64,000 bases of DNA from Ruminococcus flavefaciens (lineage in GTDB: Bacteria; Bacillota; Clostridia; Oscillospirales; Ruminococcaceae). A model generated the notes under the pieces. That model was given only the letters and a program-made list of their open reading frames with translations. It had not been told where the DNA came from and ran no database searches. Every line of letters starts with the position of its first letter. The stretch's first letter is position 1. Of the stretch, positions 53,020 through 61,886 are shown one piece after another. The stretch spans positions 16,449 to 80,448 of the forward strand of contig NZ_FRCT01000008.1 of NCBI RefSeq assembly GCF_900143025.1, in the 5' to 3' direction. A program made the position numbers and the translations under genes.

Positions 53020-55281
53020 ATGTTTAAGAATGTTAAGCGCTTTGTCAGCATTTCCGCTGCCGCTGCCTGCATCTTATCTTCACTCCGCGTAGCTCATTTA
53101 GACAACTATGCAACCGCTGCAAACTCAATGACCGCTTTCGAGATCACAAAGAACATGAAGGTGGGCTGGAATCTCGGTAATACTCTCGACGCTTATGCTC
53201 AGGACGCTAACGGCGTTGCTCTTGACACCTACGGTCTTGATTCAGAGACCTGCTGGGGCTGCCCAAAGGCAAACGAGACACTGTTCAAGGCTCTCAAGGC
53301 AAAGGGCTTCAACACAGTTCGTATCCCTACAACATGGTTCCAGCACCTCGACGCTAACGACAATATCGATCCCGCTTGGCTCGCTCGTGTACATGAGGTA
53401 GTTGATTACGCATACAAGAACGGTATGTACGTTATCCTCAACGTTCACCACGAGAACTGGATCAACAGAAAAGACCTTCTTACAGCTTACGATGAGATCA
53501 ACAAGAGACTCATGAAGATCTGGACACAGGTAGCTACAGAGTTCAAGGACTACGATCAGCACCTCATTTTCGAGTGCATGAACGAGCCTCGTGCTGCTGG
53601 CACTTCATATGAGTGGTGGTCTGCAACTCCTGTTGCTGAGGCTGATGTTATCAACAAGCTCAACGCTGATTTCGTTAAGCTCATCAGAGGCATGGACAGC
53701 CCTTACGCTAAGAATCGTCTTCTTATGCTCCCCGGCTATGTAGCAAGCTCAGACAAGACATTCCTTTCACAGATAGTACTACCCGAAGATGATTTCGTTG
53801 CAGTATCTATCCACGCTTATACACCTTATAACTTCACAATGAACACAAACGAGAAGGAGGGTGCTTACCACGACACCTTCACTAAGGAGTTCAGCAACGA
53901 CCTCGCTTACAACCTCCAGAACTTCCGTGATATGTTCGTTGACAAGGGCGTACCTGTAGTTATCGGCGAAATGGGTACTTCAAACTTCGGCAATACACAG
54001 GCTCGTGTTGATTGGACAACTCAGTACTTTGAAACAACTAAGAAGTACGGTATCCCTTGCGTACTCTGGGATAACAACATCGAGCAGAATCCTAAGGCTC
54101 CGGGTGAGTGCCACGGCTATATCAACCGTGAGACAGGCGAATGGTATCAGACAAGCCTTCCTGTCATCAACAAGATGATGGAGATCATGAGCGATTCTTC
54201 TATCGTTTGGGGCAGCGAAGCTAAGATACCTACATTCGATCATCAGGATCTTTCAGCAGGTAAGGTATTCCTCGAGAATACTACTATCGACGTAGCTCTC
54301 ACAGACACATACGGCAACTCAACTCCTGGTAAGGAGATCTCATGGAACGACCTCAAGGGCAAGGAAGTTGCTATCAAGTACACAGGTGATGTTCCTGTTC
54401 TCGCTGTTTCCGATAAGGATTACAAGGGCTGGACAGAAATGGCTCCTTACACAACAGACGAGAAGAACGGCATTGCTTACTATCTCGTAGATCAGCAGAT
54501 CCCTAAGGCTTGGGACGGCGATCTCGCTAACATCAACCATATGCAGGCAAGAACACCGGGCAAGACAACTATCGAAAAGATGGTTATCCTCACTGCTCCT
54601 GATGTAACAGTTGACATTCCTGAGAACAAGACAAAGAAGACTCAGATCGACTTCTCTAAGGCTCAGGCAACTGACAACCTCCTTATCAAGATCAAGGGCG
54701 AACCTAACACTGATACTAACGGCTGCGTTGGCTTCAACGGCAACGGCTGGGAGCAGGTAGAGTGGGAAGGCAAGACAGATGCTAACGGTACACTCACAAT
54801 TTCTATCCCAATGAGCAAGTTCCCTGCTGGTATCCAGTCAGGTGAGGCTCAGATCTGGTATCAGGCAGAGCTCGTTGACTTCGACGGCATCAGCTTCGGT
54901 GCAGAGCAGGTAGCTACAACAACTACTACAACAACTACTACCACAACAACAACTACAACTACTACAGAGGCTTCAACAACTACAAGCACAACAACAACTG
55001 TATCCGAGCCGATCGCAACAACTACAAGCAGCACTCCTGTTGTAAAGAGCACAGGCAACGGCGATGCTAACCAGGACGGCGAAGTTGACATGGGCGACGT
55101 AGTTCTCATCATGCAGTCTCTCGCAAATCCTAACAAGTATCAGCTCAGCGGCAAGGGTGCAGAAGCAGCTGACGTTTACGGTAATGACGGTATTACTGTA
55201 AAGGACGCTCAGGTTATCCAGCTCTTCCTCCTCCGCACAATTAATTCACTTCCTGCAAGTGATAACGTAAATGTGAACTAA
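53020..55281 (+). CDS. GH5 cellulase with accessory modules and dockerin
   Basis: 753 residues. Signal peptide (1-34), GH5 barrel (about 38-390) with MKVGWNLGNTLDA, NVHHENW, acid/base Glu189 in ECMNEPR and nucleophile Glu317 in VIGEMGTSN. GWNLGNTLDA suggests subfamily GH5_4. Two beta modules follow (about 410-530 and 545-628); the second (KKTQIDFSKAQATDNLLIKIKG...DFDGISFG) may be a CBM of the CBM80 kind, unproven. A linker with 17 straight Thr (633-649) and a dockerin (682-753) finish it. A cellulosomal endo-beta-1,4-glucanase/xyloglucanase. Codon choice is strongly biased, fitting high expression. Confidence 0.93.
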   Translation: MFKNVKRFVSISAAAACILSSLRVAHLDNYATAANSMTAFEITKNMKVGWNLGNTLDAYAQDANGVALDTYGLDSETCWGCPKANETLFKALKAKGFNTVRIPTTWFQHLDANDNIDPAWLARVHEVVDYAYKNGMYVILNVHHENWINRKDLLTAYDEINKRLMKIWTQVATEFKDYDQHLIFECMNEPRAAGTSYEWWSATPVAEADVINKLNADFVKLIRGMDSPYAKNRLLMLPGYVASSDKTFLSQIVLPEDDFVAVSIHAYTPYNFTMNTNEKEGAYHDTFTKEFSNDLAYNLQNFRDMFVDKGVPVVIGEMGTSNFGNTQARVDWTTQYFETTKKYGIPCVLWDNNIEQNPKAPGECHGYINRETGEWYQTSLPVINKMMEIMSDSSIVWGSEAKIPTFDHQDLSAGKVFLENTTIDVALTDTYGNSTPGKEISWNDLKGKEVAIKYTGDVPVLAVSDKDYKGWTEMAPYTTDEKNGIAYYLVDQQIPKAWDGDLANINHMQARTPGKTTIEKMVILTAPDVTVDIPENKTKKTQIDFSKAQATDNLLIKIKGEPNTDTNGCVGFNGNGWEQVEWEGKTDANGTLTISIPMSKFPAGIQSGEAQIWYQAELVDFDGISFGAEQVATTTTTTTTTTTTTTTTTEASTTTSTTTTVSEPIATTTSSTPVVKSTGNGDANQDGEVDMGDVVLIMQSLANPNKYQLSGKGAEAADVYGNDGITVKDAQVIQLFLLRTINSLPASDNVNVN

Positions 55282-55312
55282 CATTAAAGTATAGTTTCTC
55301 ATATACCTCTGA

Positions 55313-55345
55313 ATGCAGCTGCAATCGCAGCTGCATTTTTATTTC
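55313..55345 (+). terminator. Terminator of the GH5 gene
   Basis: ATGCAGCTGC/GCAGCTGCAT stem with an AATC loop, followed by TTTTATTTC. Confidence 0.9.
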
Positions 55346-55410
55346 ATAAAAAATCACATGGTTTTCTCCTCATTTTGTAATTATAAAATAATATTAACAT
55401 TTGTTACCTA

Positions 55411-55440
55411 TTGACAAAACAATACGAACTGTTATATAAT
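55411..55440 (+). promoter_or_regulatory. Promoter of the CpsB/CapD genes
   Basis: TTGACA (55411-55416), 18 bases, TATAAT (55435-55440). A palindrome with arms GTTATA/TATAAC around TAAT covers the -10. The leader is about 130 bases with no structure I can name. Confidence 0.75.
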
Positions 55441-55578
55441 TATAACGGTATCGCTGTACATATAATAAGAAATAGCAATACCATTGGGATAAAAGATATA
55501 ACAAAAAGCAGAGATATAAATATGCTTTTAATCATGTATAAAAATGCTCTATTGTAGAAAAAAGGAAGACAACTAAAT

Positions 55579-56301
55579 ATGCTTACTGATTACCATTGCC
55601 ATATTCTGCCCGGTATGGACGACGGCGCACCTGATGTCGATACCTCTCTGGATATGATAGATATAATGAAGGAGCAGGGCGTTGAAAGGATCATCGCTAC
55701 TCCCCATTTCTATGCCCATGAGGAACGTTCGCTGACAGAATATCTGTTAAGACGCGAGGACGCTTTTGAAAGTATTGCCGATTTCGCGTCTGTGCCTAAT
55801 ATAATCCTTGGCGCAGAGGTCGCCATAGAACACGGAATATCGAAAATCCACGGAATAGACAAGCTCGCTATCGAAGATTCAGACATGATTCTTCTTGAGC
55901 TTCCCTTCCGTGATTATGAGGATTGGATGTCTGAGGAAATAAACGCTATCGCTTCAGAATACGGACTGAAGATAGTGCTTGCCCACATACACCGATACCT
56001 CACATATTATTCGCCCGAAAATTTTGAAAAGATACTTCAGACCGACGCTGTTTTTCAGTTCAATAACGACGCATTTCTGCTGCAAAGAGACAGAGACCTG
56101 TTAAAACAGCTGGTCAAAGAGAAAAGAACTATTATTTTCGGAAGCGATGCGCATAATACGGACACAAGATGTCCGAACTGGGATGTTTGTTTGGAGGTAT
56201 GTGACCCTGAGGTGCTTGAAGCGTCAAATGAGCTGCTGAAAATAAATACAGAGCTGCTTCAGGAGCCTGCTCCGACAGAGGTCGGAGAGCAGGGGGAATA
56301 A
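55579..56301 (+). CDS. CpsB/CapC-family tyrosine phosphatase (PHP fold)
   Basis: 240 residues. Metal-site motifs DYHCHILPGMDDGA (N-terminus), IATPHFY, LGAEVAI, LAHIHRY and GSDAHNTDTR match the PHP phosphatases that control capsule synthesis by dephosphorylating a tyrosine kinase (CpsD-like). No kinase gene is adjacent in this window; the Wzz-like protein 8 kb away lacks a kinase domain. It is followed by a CapD-like dehydratase. Confidence 0.9.
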   Translation: MLTDYHCHILPGMDDGAPDVDTSLDMIDIMKEQGVERIIATPHFYAHEERSLTEYLLRREDAFESIADFASVPNIILGAEVAIEHGISKIHGIDKLAIEDSDMILLELPFRDYEDWMSEEINAIASEYGLKIVLAHIHRYLTYYSPENFEKILQTDAVFQFNNDAFLLQRDRDLLKQLVKEKRTIIFGSDAHNTDTRCPNWDVCLEVCDPEVLEASNELLKINTELLQEPAPTEVGEQGE

Positions 56302-56341
56302 TTTTATCGGCTTTATATTATGAGCCTAATGGGGGAAAAAG

Positions 56342-58288
56342 ATGAAAAATTTATTAGAAAAGTTCAGTTTCCGCAGAGTCATTCTTGCCTTTGCAGATGC
56401 TTTTATTGTCGTGGCATCTGCTCTTATCACGAATTTTATCCTTTCATTCTTTGAACAGGATATCTCACGCCCTGATATGCTTATGAGCTTTGTGGTCGGG
56501 TCGGTGACCTGCTGCGGTTCGCTGCTGATATTCGGCGCATACAGCAAGCTGTGGAGATTTTTCCATAAGCGTGATTACCTCTCCTGTGCTTACGGAGTAA
56601 TGTGCGGATATATCGTAGCGTCTATATTCGTTTACATAATCAGGAACAACGTAAACATAACCTATGCAACTGTTCACTGCATCATAACCCTTATAGGCGT
56701 ATGCCTTTTCAGAATACTCTTTAAAAAGACCTTCGTTACCTTTGCAAATTCGGTTACCGAAAGCGGAAAGAAGCGTACAATGATAGTCGGCGGCGGTCAG
56801 ACCTGCCGTATGATACTCACTGAGATAAAAAATGCTACTTTATCATCTTATACCGATGATAAGATAAGTGCTGAATATGATCCCGTTTGCATCATCGACG
56901 ATGACAGATCAAAGATAGGCACGGAAATAAACGGCGTTACCGTTGTAGGTACTACAAACGAGATAATCAAATTCGTGGATCAGCAGCATATCGAGCAGAT
57001 AATCTTTGCTATCCCCTCCTGCCTTGAGGACGAGAGAAAGCGTATCCTCGACATATGCTCATGTACAAAGCTTCCCGTGAAGGTAGTTCCCTTCATCGGA
57101 AACCTTATCTTCGACAACGGAAATACTCCTATCCTTACTCAGATGCGTGATATCAAGGTGGAGGACCTGCTCGGACGCGCACCTATAAAGTTCGATAACG
57201 AGGAGATACGCCATTTCATCTATGGCAAGGTCTGCATGGTAACAGGCGGAGGCGGTTCTATCGGCTCTGAGCTTGTCCGTCAGATAGCTAAATACGGTCC
57301 TCAGCAGATAATCATAGTTGATATCTACGAGAATAACGCCTACAGCATACAGCAGGAGCTTGTAATGGACTACGGCGACAGCCTTAACCTTACGGTACTC
57401 ATCGCTTCTGTAAGAGATTATTACCGCATGAACCGAATTTTCGAGAAGTACAAGCCCGATATCGTATTCCATGCGGCAGCTCATAAGCACGTACCTCTTA
57501 TGGAAAATTCTCCTATGGAGGCTATCAAGAACAACGTTATCGGTACCTTCAATACCGCTTCACTGGCTCAGTTCCACAAGGTAAAGAAGTTCGTTATGAT
57601 ATCCACCGATAAGGCTGTAAATCCAACTAATGTCATGGGTGCTTCAAAACGCTGCTGTGAAATGATAATACAGTACCTTTCTCAGCAGAAAGGCTGCTAT
57701 ACCGAGTTCGTAACAACACGTTTCGGAAACGTTCTCGGCTCTAACGGCTCTGTAATACCGCTTTTCAAAAAGCAGATAGAGCAGGGCAAGCCTGTTACAG
57801 TAACTCACCCCGATGTCATCAGATACTTTATGACTATCCCCGAGGCTGTAAGCCTCGTCCTCGAAGCCGCTGCAATAGCTCACGGCGGAGAGATATTCGT
57901 GCTTGACATGGGCAAGCCCGTACATATAGTTAAGCTTGCCGAAAACCTTATCCGTATGTACGGAAAGGAGCCATATAAGGACGTTGAGATAAAGTTCACA
58001 GGTCTCCGTCCGGGCGAGAAGCTCCGCGAAGAGCTCCTTATGAACGAGGAGGGACTCAGAAAGACCTCAAACGAGCTTATATTCATCGGTCAGCAGATAG
58101 AGCTTGACGGCGATGAATTCATCAAAAAGCTCAGGAGACTGCGCAACGCTGCCAATGAAAACCTTTGCGACACCGTTATAGAACAGCTCCACGAGATAGT
58201 TCCTACCTTCATTACTCCCGAGGAGTTCAACAGAGCCGAGATAATCAAGCACAGCAAAACAGAATATGTTGAAAATGTAAGGGACTGA
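56342..58288 (+). CDS. CapD-like UDP-sugar 4,6-dehydratase, membrane-bound
   Basis: 648 residues. Four membrane spans (about 13-120), a first Rossmann-like domain (MIVGGGQTCRMIL, about 142-154), and the catalytic extended SDR domain from about 298 with TGGGGSIGSELVRQ (301-314), AAAHKHVPLMENSP and STDKAVNPTNVMGASKR. The SDR part fits UDP-GlcNAc 4,6-dehydratases of the PglF/WbpM/CapD group, which make precursors of bacillosamine or FucNAc-type sugars for surface glycans. It is co-transcribed with the phosphatase gene. Confidence 0.92.
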   Translation: MKNLLEKFSFRRVILAFADAFIVVASALITNFILSFFEQDISRPDMLMSFVVGSVTCCGSLLIFGAYSKLWRFFHKRDYLSCAYGVMCGYIVASIFVYIIRNNVNITYATVHCIITLIGVCLFRILFKKTFVTFANSVTESGKKRTMIVGGGQTCRMILTEIKNATLSSYTDDKISAEYDPVCIIDDDRSKIGTEINGVTVVGTTNEIIKFVDQQHIEQIIFAIPSCLEDERKRILDICSCTKLPVKVVPFIGNLIFDNGNTPILTQMRDIKVEDLLGRAPIKFDNEEIRHFIYGKVCMVTGGGGSIGSELVRQIAKYGPQQIIIVDIYENNAYSIQQELVMDYGDSLNLTVLIASVRDYYRMNRIFEKYKPDIVFHAAAHKHVPLMENSPMEAIKNNVIGTFNTASLAQFHKVKKFVMISTDKAVNPTNVMGASKRCCEMIIQYLSQQKGCYTEFVTTRFGNVLGSNGSVIPLFKKQIEQGKPVTVTHPDVIRYFMTIPEAVSLVLEAAAIAHGGEIFVLDMGKPVHIVKLAENLIRMYGKEPYKDVEIKFTGLRPGEKLREELLMNEEGLRKTSNELIFIGQQIELDGDEFIKKLRRLRNAANENLCDTVIEQLHEIVPTFITPEEFNRAEIIKHSKTEYVENVRD

Positions 58289-58304
58289 CTTCACAGTCCC
58301 TTTA
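58279..58304 (+). terminator. Possible terminator overlapping the CapD stop codon
   Basis: AAGGGACTG/CAGTCCCTT stem with a six-base loop that includes the TGA stop; the T-run after it is short (TTTACT), so termination may be partial. Confidence 0.5.
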
Positions 58305-58328
58305 CTATTGCCATAAAGGAGACTTTAT

Positions 58329-59357
58329 ATGATATACAGGACCCCCGAATACTGCAAGGACTTCCGCTGTATCGCGGACAAATGCAAGGATAGCTGCTGT
58401 AAGGGCTGGGAAATAGATATTGATGAAGATACCGCGCGGTATTACGACAGCGTAGGCGGAGAATTCGGCAAAAGGCTCAAAGAAAATATCCGTGACGGCT
58501 GTTTCGTGCTTACGGAAGATGAACGATGTCCCTTTCTTAACAAGCAGGGGCTTTGCGATATCTATACGGAGCTGGGCGAGGATAAGCTGTGCCGTATATG
58601 CTCCGACCACCCACGGTATTTCGAGTGGTTCGACGGACTAAAGGAGGGCGGCACTGGACTTTGCTGCGAAGCTGCCGCAGAGCTCATACTCTCCCGTCCT
58701 TTTTCTCTCTCGGAAAGTGATATCCACGATGAGGGAGCCGCAGGCGACTACGATGAGGAGCTTTTTGAGCTTATACAGTCCGCAAGAGGCGATATACTGG
58801 ACATTATCGGCAATGAGGATATCCCCCTTGCCGATGCACTCAGCAAAAGCCTTGATATAGCCGCAGAGGTGCAGGAAAGTATTGATATCCCTTTCCCCGA
58901 TAACGAAAATGATGACTGCGGCAATGCTCTGAACCGTATTTTCGGCTGCTTCTGCGAGCTTGAACCTATCGACGAAAACTGGCTGCCTTACATAAAGGGC
59001 TGCGCCGACAGCTTTGATACTATGCCTGCACATAATAACGATACCCACATTTATCTCCGCAGGATAGCCCAGTATCTCGTATTCCGCTATCTGCTGAAAA
59101 GCGTCTATGACGGCGAAATACTGGGGTATACAAAGTTTGCAGCCGTAAGTGTTATCGTTATCGCCAGACTTTTCAGGTATTCCGCTGTGAACAGCGGCTG
59201 CTGCACTATTTCGGACTGCGCCGAAACTGCAAAAAACTACTCGAAGGAGACCGAATACTGCGAAGAGAATATGGAAAAGCTCCTTGAATTATTCGCAGAT
59301 GAGCCGTTTTTCAGCATATCAGCCCTGAAAAAGCTGCTTACAGAAGAGCTTTCCTGA
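58329..59357 (+). CDS. FliB-like putative lysine N-methylase
   Basis: 342 residues. The Cys-rich N-terminus MIYRTPEYCKDFRCIADKCKDSCCKGW and CPFLNKQGLCDIYTELGEDKLCRICSDHPR matches the family called flagellin lysine-N-methylase (FliB), which uses an Fe-S-like Cys set. The rest is helical with few motifs. No flagellin or other flagellar gene is in this window, so the substrate here may be a different surface protein. AAAGGAG precedes the ATG. Confidence 0.85.
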   Translation: MIYRTPEYCKDFRCIADKCKDSCCKGWEIDIDEDTARYYDSVGGEFGKRLKENIRDGCFVLTEDERCPFLNKQGLCDIYTELGEDKLCRICSDHPRYFEWFDGLKEGGTGLCCEAAAELILSRPFSLSESDIHDEGAAGDYDEELFELIQSARGDILDIIGNEDIPLADALSKSLDIAAEVQESIDIPFPDNENDDCGNALNRIFGCFCELEPIDENWLPYIKGCADSFDTMPAHNNDTHIYLRRIAQYLVFRYLLKSVYDGEILGYTKFAAVSVIVIARLFRYSAVNSGCCTISDCAETAKNYSKETEYCEENMEKLLELFADEPFFSISALKKLLTEELS

Positions 59358-59429
59358 AATGTGGACATTATCTGAAATATACTGTTAAAATGCGAAAACT
59401 AAGTGAAATTCATTGAAAAAAAACATATA

Positions 59430-59555
59430 TTATGATATAATGAATGCAAAGCATTCATTATATATTATTAAAAAGTCCTTGCAGATACGCAAATCAGAGA
59501 TTTGCTCCCTGCAATCGGACAATTATATCATAACGCTTCGCTTTTATGATATAAT
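59430..59555. repeat. Structured element with three TTATGATATAAT copies
   Basis: TTATGATATAAT occurs at 59430-59441, inverted at 59522-59533, and again direct at 59544-59555. Inside lie a perfect 13-bp hairpin (59435-59447/59451-59463, loop AAA) and a compound hairpin (59475-59520) whose arms GTCC, TTGCAG and GCAAATC all pair with exact inverse partners. It looks like a small non-coding mobile element, or a leader, before the LRR genes. The last copy may supply the -10 (59550-59555). Confidence 0.6.
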
Positions 59556-59606
59556 ATAAGGCTACAACGGCTTTATGCCGCATAAATAATTGAGAGGGTA
59601 ATATTT

Positions 59607-61886
59607 ATGTTTAACTGTAAAAAAACTGCCGCTTTTATCGCAGGGCTTATTCTCTGCGCTTCATCTGCGGCTTCACCTTTGATATCCCTTGCTGCTCCCG
59701 AAGGCGCAGTTGTTGAGGCTGACGAAGATACCGAAGCAACGACCGCTGCCGAGGAAGACAACTATAAGACAAGCGGAGATTTCAAGTATTCTCTTACCAC
59801 AGAGGGCAATATCTGTATCGAGGACTGCACCAGCACTGCGGAGTTTCTCGTTATACCCGATACTCTCGACGGCAAGAAGGTAACAGAGCTGGGAAAAACT
59901 GCTCTCGGAAAGGACCATGAGAATAATCCTTACATTTCCGTTACCATACCTGCTTCTATCGAGTACATTTCCGCTGATAACCCCTTTATGTACTGCACTA
60001 AGCTCAAAGAGATAAAGGTGGAAAGCGGCAATACCGAATATACTGCCGAAAACGGCATACTCTACACCAAGGACAAGAAAACTCTCCTGTGCTATCCCTT
60101 GTGTAAAGAGGGCGACAGCTTTACTATACCCGAAGGAGTTACCACTATAGGCTTTTCTGCCTTCTACAGTGCAAGACTGAGCACCTTGAACTTCCCTGCT
60201 TCTCTGTCGGAAATAGACGCTTTTGCTTTCGGCGATATGATATATCTCAAAACTGTTGACCTCAGCAAGACATCTATTGATGCTATCCCTAACTACGCCT
60301 TTTCACAGTGCAGCACTATAGAGAATGTGCTCCTCCCCGACGGTCTTGAAACTATCGGCGGCGGTGCTTTTGCAGGGTGCAGCCTTATCAAGGACATAAC
60401 TCTCCCTGAGTCGCTTTTATCTATCGGACAGTATGCCTTCGTGGATACAGGTCTCGATACAATTATAATCCCCGATTCCGTACAGGATATAGGCTATTCC
60501 GCTTTCGGCTACCGTTCATCGGAATACGGCGGAATAATCCCAATGAATGACTTTACCTTAGTCGGCAAGGTAGGCGGTGCAGCTTATACATACTCCACCG
60601 ACTCGGATAGCGATTATGATTACAAAAACAACTTCACCTTCCTTACACGCGAACAGTATACACAGGAAAAAGAATTCAGCTCACTTGAATCCAACACCTC
60701 CGGCGACTATACCTACGCTTTAAAGAACAACGACGCTATACTCCTTTCCTGCTTCTCCGCAGACAAGACAGTTACTGTTCCTGCCGAGCTGGACGGACAC
60801 AAGATAGTTACAATATACCCGGGCTGTTTTACAAGCTGTGGGGCTGAGGAAATTATCCTTCCCGATACTGTTGCGGAAATAAGAGAAAGCGCTTTCTTAC
60901 AGTGCCCCGAGCTGAAAAATATCGTTATACCCGAAAGCGTCAAGAAAATAGGCACTGCTGCCTTTGCTGAATGTTCAAAGCTGGAAAGCGTGGAATTCAA
61001 GGGCGCTGAAACTATCGGACAGGCTGTTTTCAACAACTGTACCGCTCTGAAAAAGGTCACTGCCGCAGGCTGTCTGAAGGAATGGAAGGACGATGAACCC
61101 TTTGCTCTGTGTACTGCTCTCGAAGAAATAATCATTACCGACGGTGACGGCAATTTCTGCTCTGAAAACGGTATCCTCTACTCGAAGGACAAGTCCTCCC
61201 TTATATGCTACCCTGCAAATAAATCAGGCGAAAGCTTCAAGGTGCCTGACAGCGTTAAAGAAATAGGCATATCCGCTTTTCTCAATAACAAGAATATCAA
61301 GAGCGTTGAAATGAATAACGTTGAGAAGATACTCACATACGCCTTTGAGGGCTGTACAAATCTCAGCTCGGTAAAGGTCTCGGAAAAGCTTACTATGATC
61401 GACGCTGACGCTTTTTATAATTGTACTTCTCTGAAAAGCCTCAGACTTTACGAAAACCTGGATATCATCGGTACCTGCGCTTTCGGCTTCCGCAAGGACT
61501 ACAATGCTAAGAGCAGTGAGGACGGCGAAGATGAAGAAGAAAGCAATGACGTTCTCGTTGAGGGCTTCAAGCTCTATGCGCCTGAGGGCTCTGAAGCGTA
61601 TAAATACGCTAAGAAAACAGGCATAGAGGTAATAACAAATACAACGGAAATACTCGGAAAGAACATAGATACACGCTTCCTTATCGCTCTGTGCTCTGTC
61701 ATAGGTGCGGCTGTCCTTGCGATCTTGGGCATTATCATCGGCAAGGGCGTAAAAAAGAAAAAAGCCGAAAGTGATAAAGCAAAGAGAAAGGAAAAGTCCG
61801 CTGAGCTTCGCCGCAAGCAGCAAGAAGAAGCTGCTGACGAGGAAGAAGACGACGACGATGAGGAGGAAGTATCCGATGAGGATTGA
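59607..61886 (+). CDS. BspA-type LRR protein with C-terminal membrane anchor (1)
   Basis: 759 residues. Signal peptide (1-30), an acidic/Thr linker, then many LRR_5 units in two blocks (about 55-345 and 365-660). Each block opens with a similar segment (GDFKYSLTTEGNICIEDCTS... and GDYTYALKNNDAILLSCFS...), so the protein is an internal duplication. A span lies at about 692-712 (FLIALCSVIGAAVLAILGIIIG), then a Lys/Arg-rich and finally Asp/Glu-rich tail. The tail should be inside the cell. There is no LPXTG or dockerin. Likely a surface-bound adhesin or receptor. Confidence 0.88.
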   Translation: MFNCKKTAAFIAGLILCASSAASPLISLAAPEGAVVEADEDTEATTAAEEDNYKTSGDFKYSLTTEGNICIEDCTSTAEFLVIPDTLDGKKVTELGKTALGKDHENNPYISVTIPASIEYISADNPFMYCTKLKEIKVESGNTEYTAENGILYTKDKKTLLCYPLCKEGDSFTIPEGVTTIGFSAFYSARLSTLNFPASLSEIDAFAFGDMIYLKTVDLSKTSIDAIPNYAFSQCSTIENVLLPDGLETIGGGAFAGCSLIKDITLPESLLSIGQYAFVDTGLDTIIIPDSVQDIGYSAFGYRSSEYGGIIPMNDFTLVGKVGGAAYTYSTDSDSDYDYKNNFTFLTREQYTQEKEFSSLESNTSGDYTYALKNNDAILLSCFSADKTVTVPAELDGHKIVTIYPGCFTSCGAEEIILPDTVAEIRESAFLQCPELKNIVIPESVKKIGTAAFAECSKLESVEFKGAETIGQAVFNNCTALKKVTAAGCLKEWKDDEPFALCTALEEIIITDGDGNFCSENGILYSKDKSSLICYPANKSGESFKVPDSVKEIGISAFLNNKNIKSVEMNNVEKILTYAFEGCTNLSSVKVSEKLTMIDADAFYNCTSLKSLRLYENLDIIGTCAFGFRKDYNAKSSEDGEDEEESNDVLVEGFKLYAPEGSEAYKYAKKTGIEVITNTTEILGKNIDTRFLIALCSVIGAAVLAILGIIIGKGVKKKKAESDKAKRKEKSAELRRKQQEEAADEEEDDDDEEEVSDED

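Noticed and set aside
54861..55136. Val-rich open frame on the minus strand
   Set aside because: It is the antisense of the Thr-codon linker of the GH5 gene; the long Val run is a direct result and there is no ribosome site.
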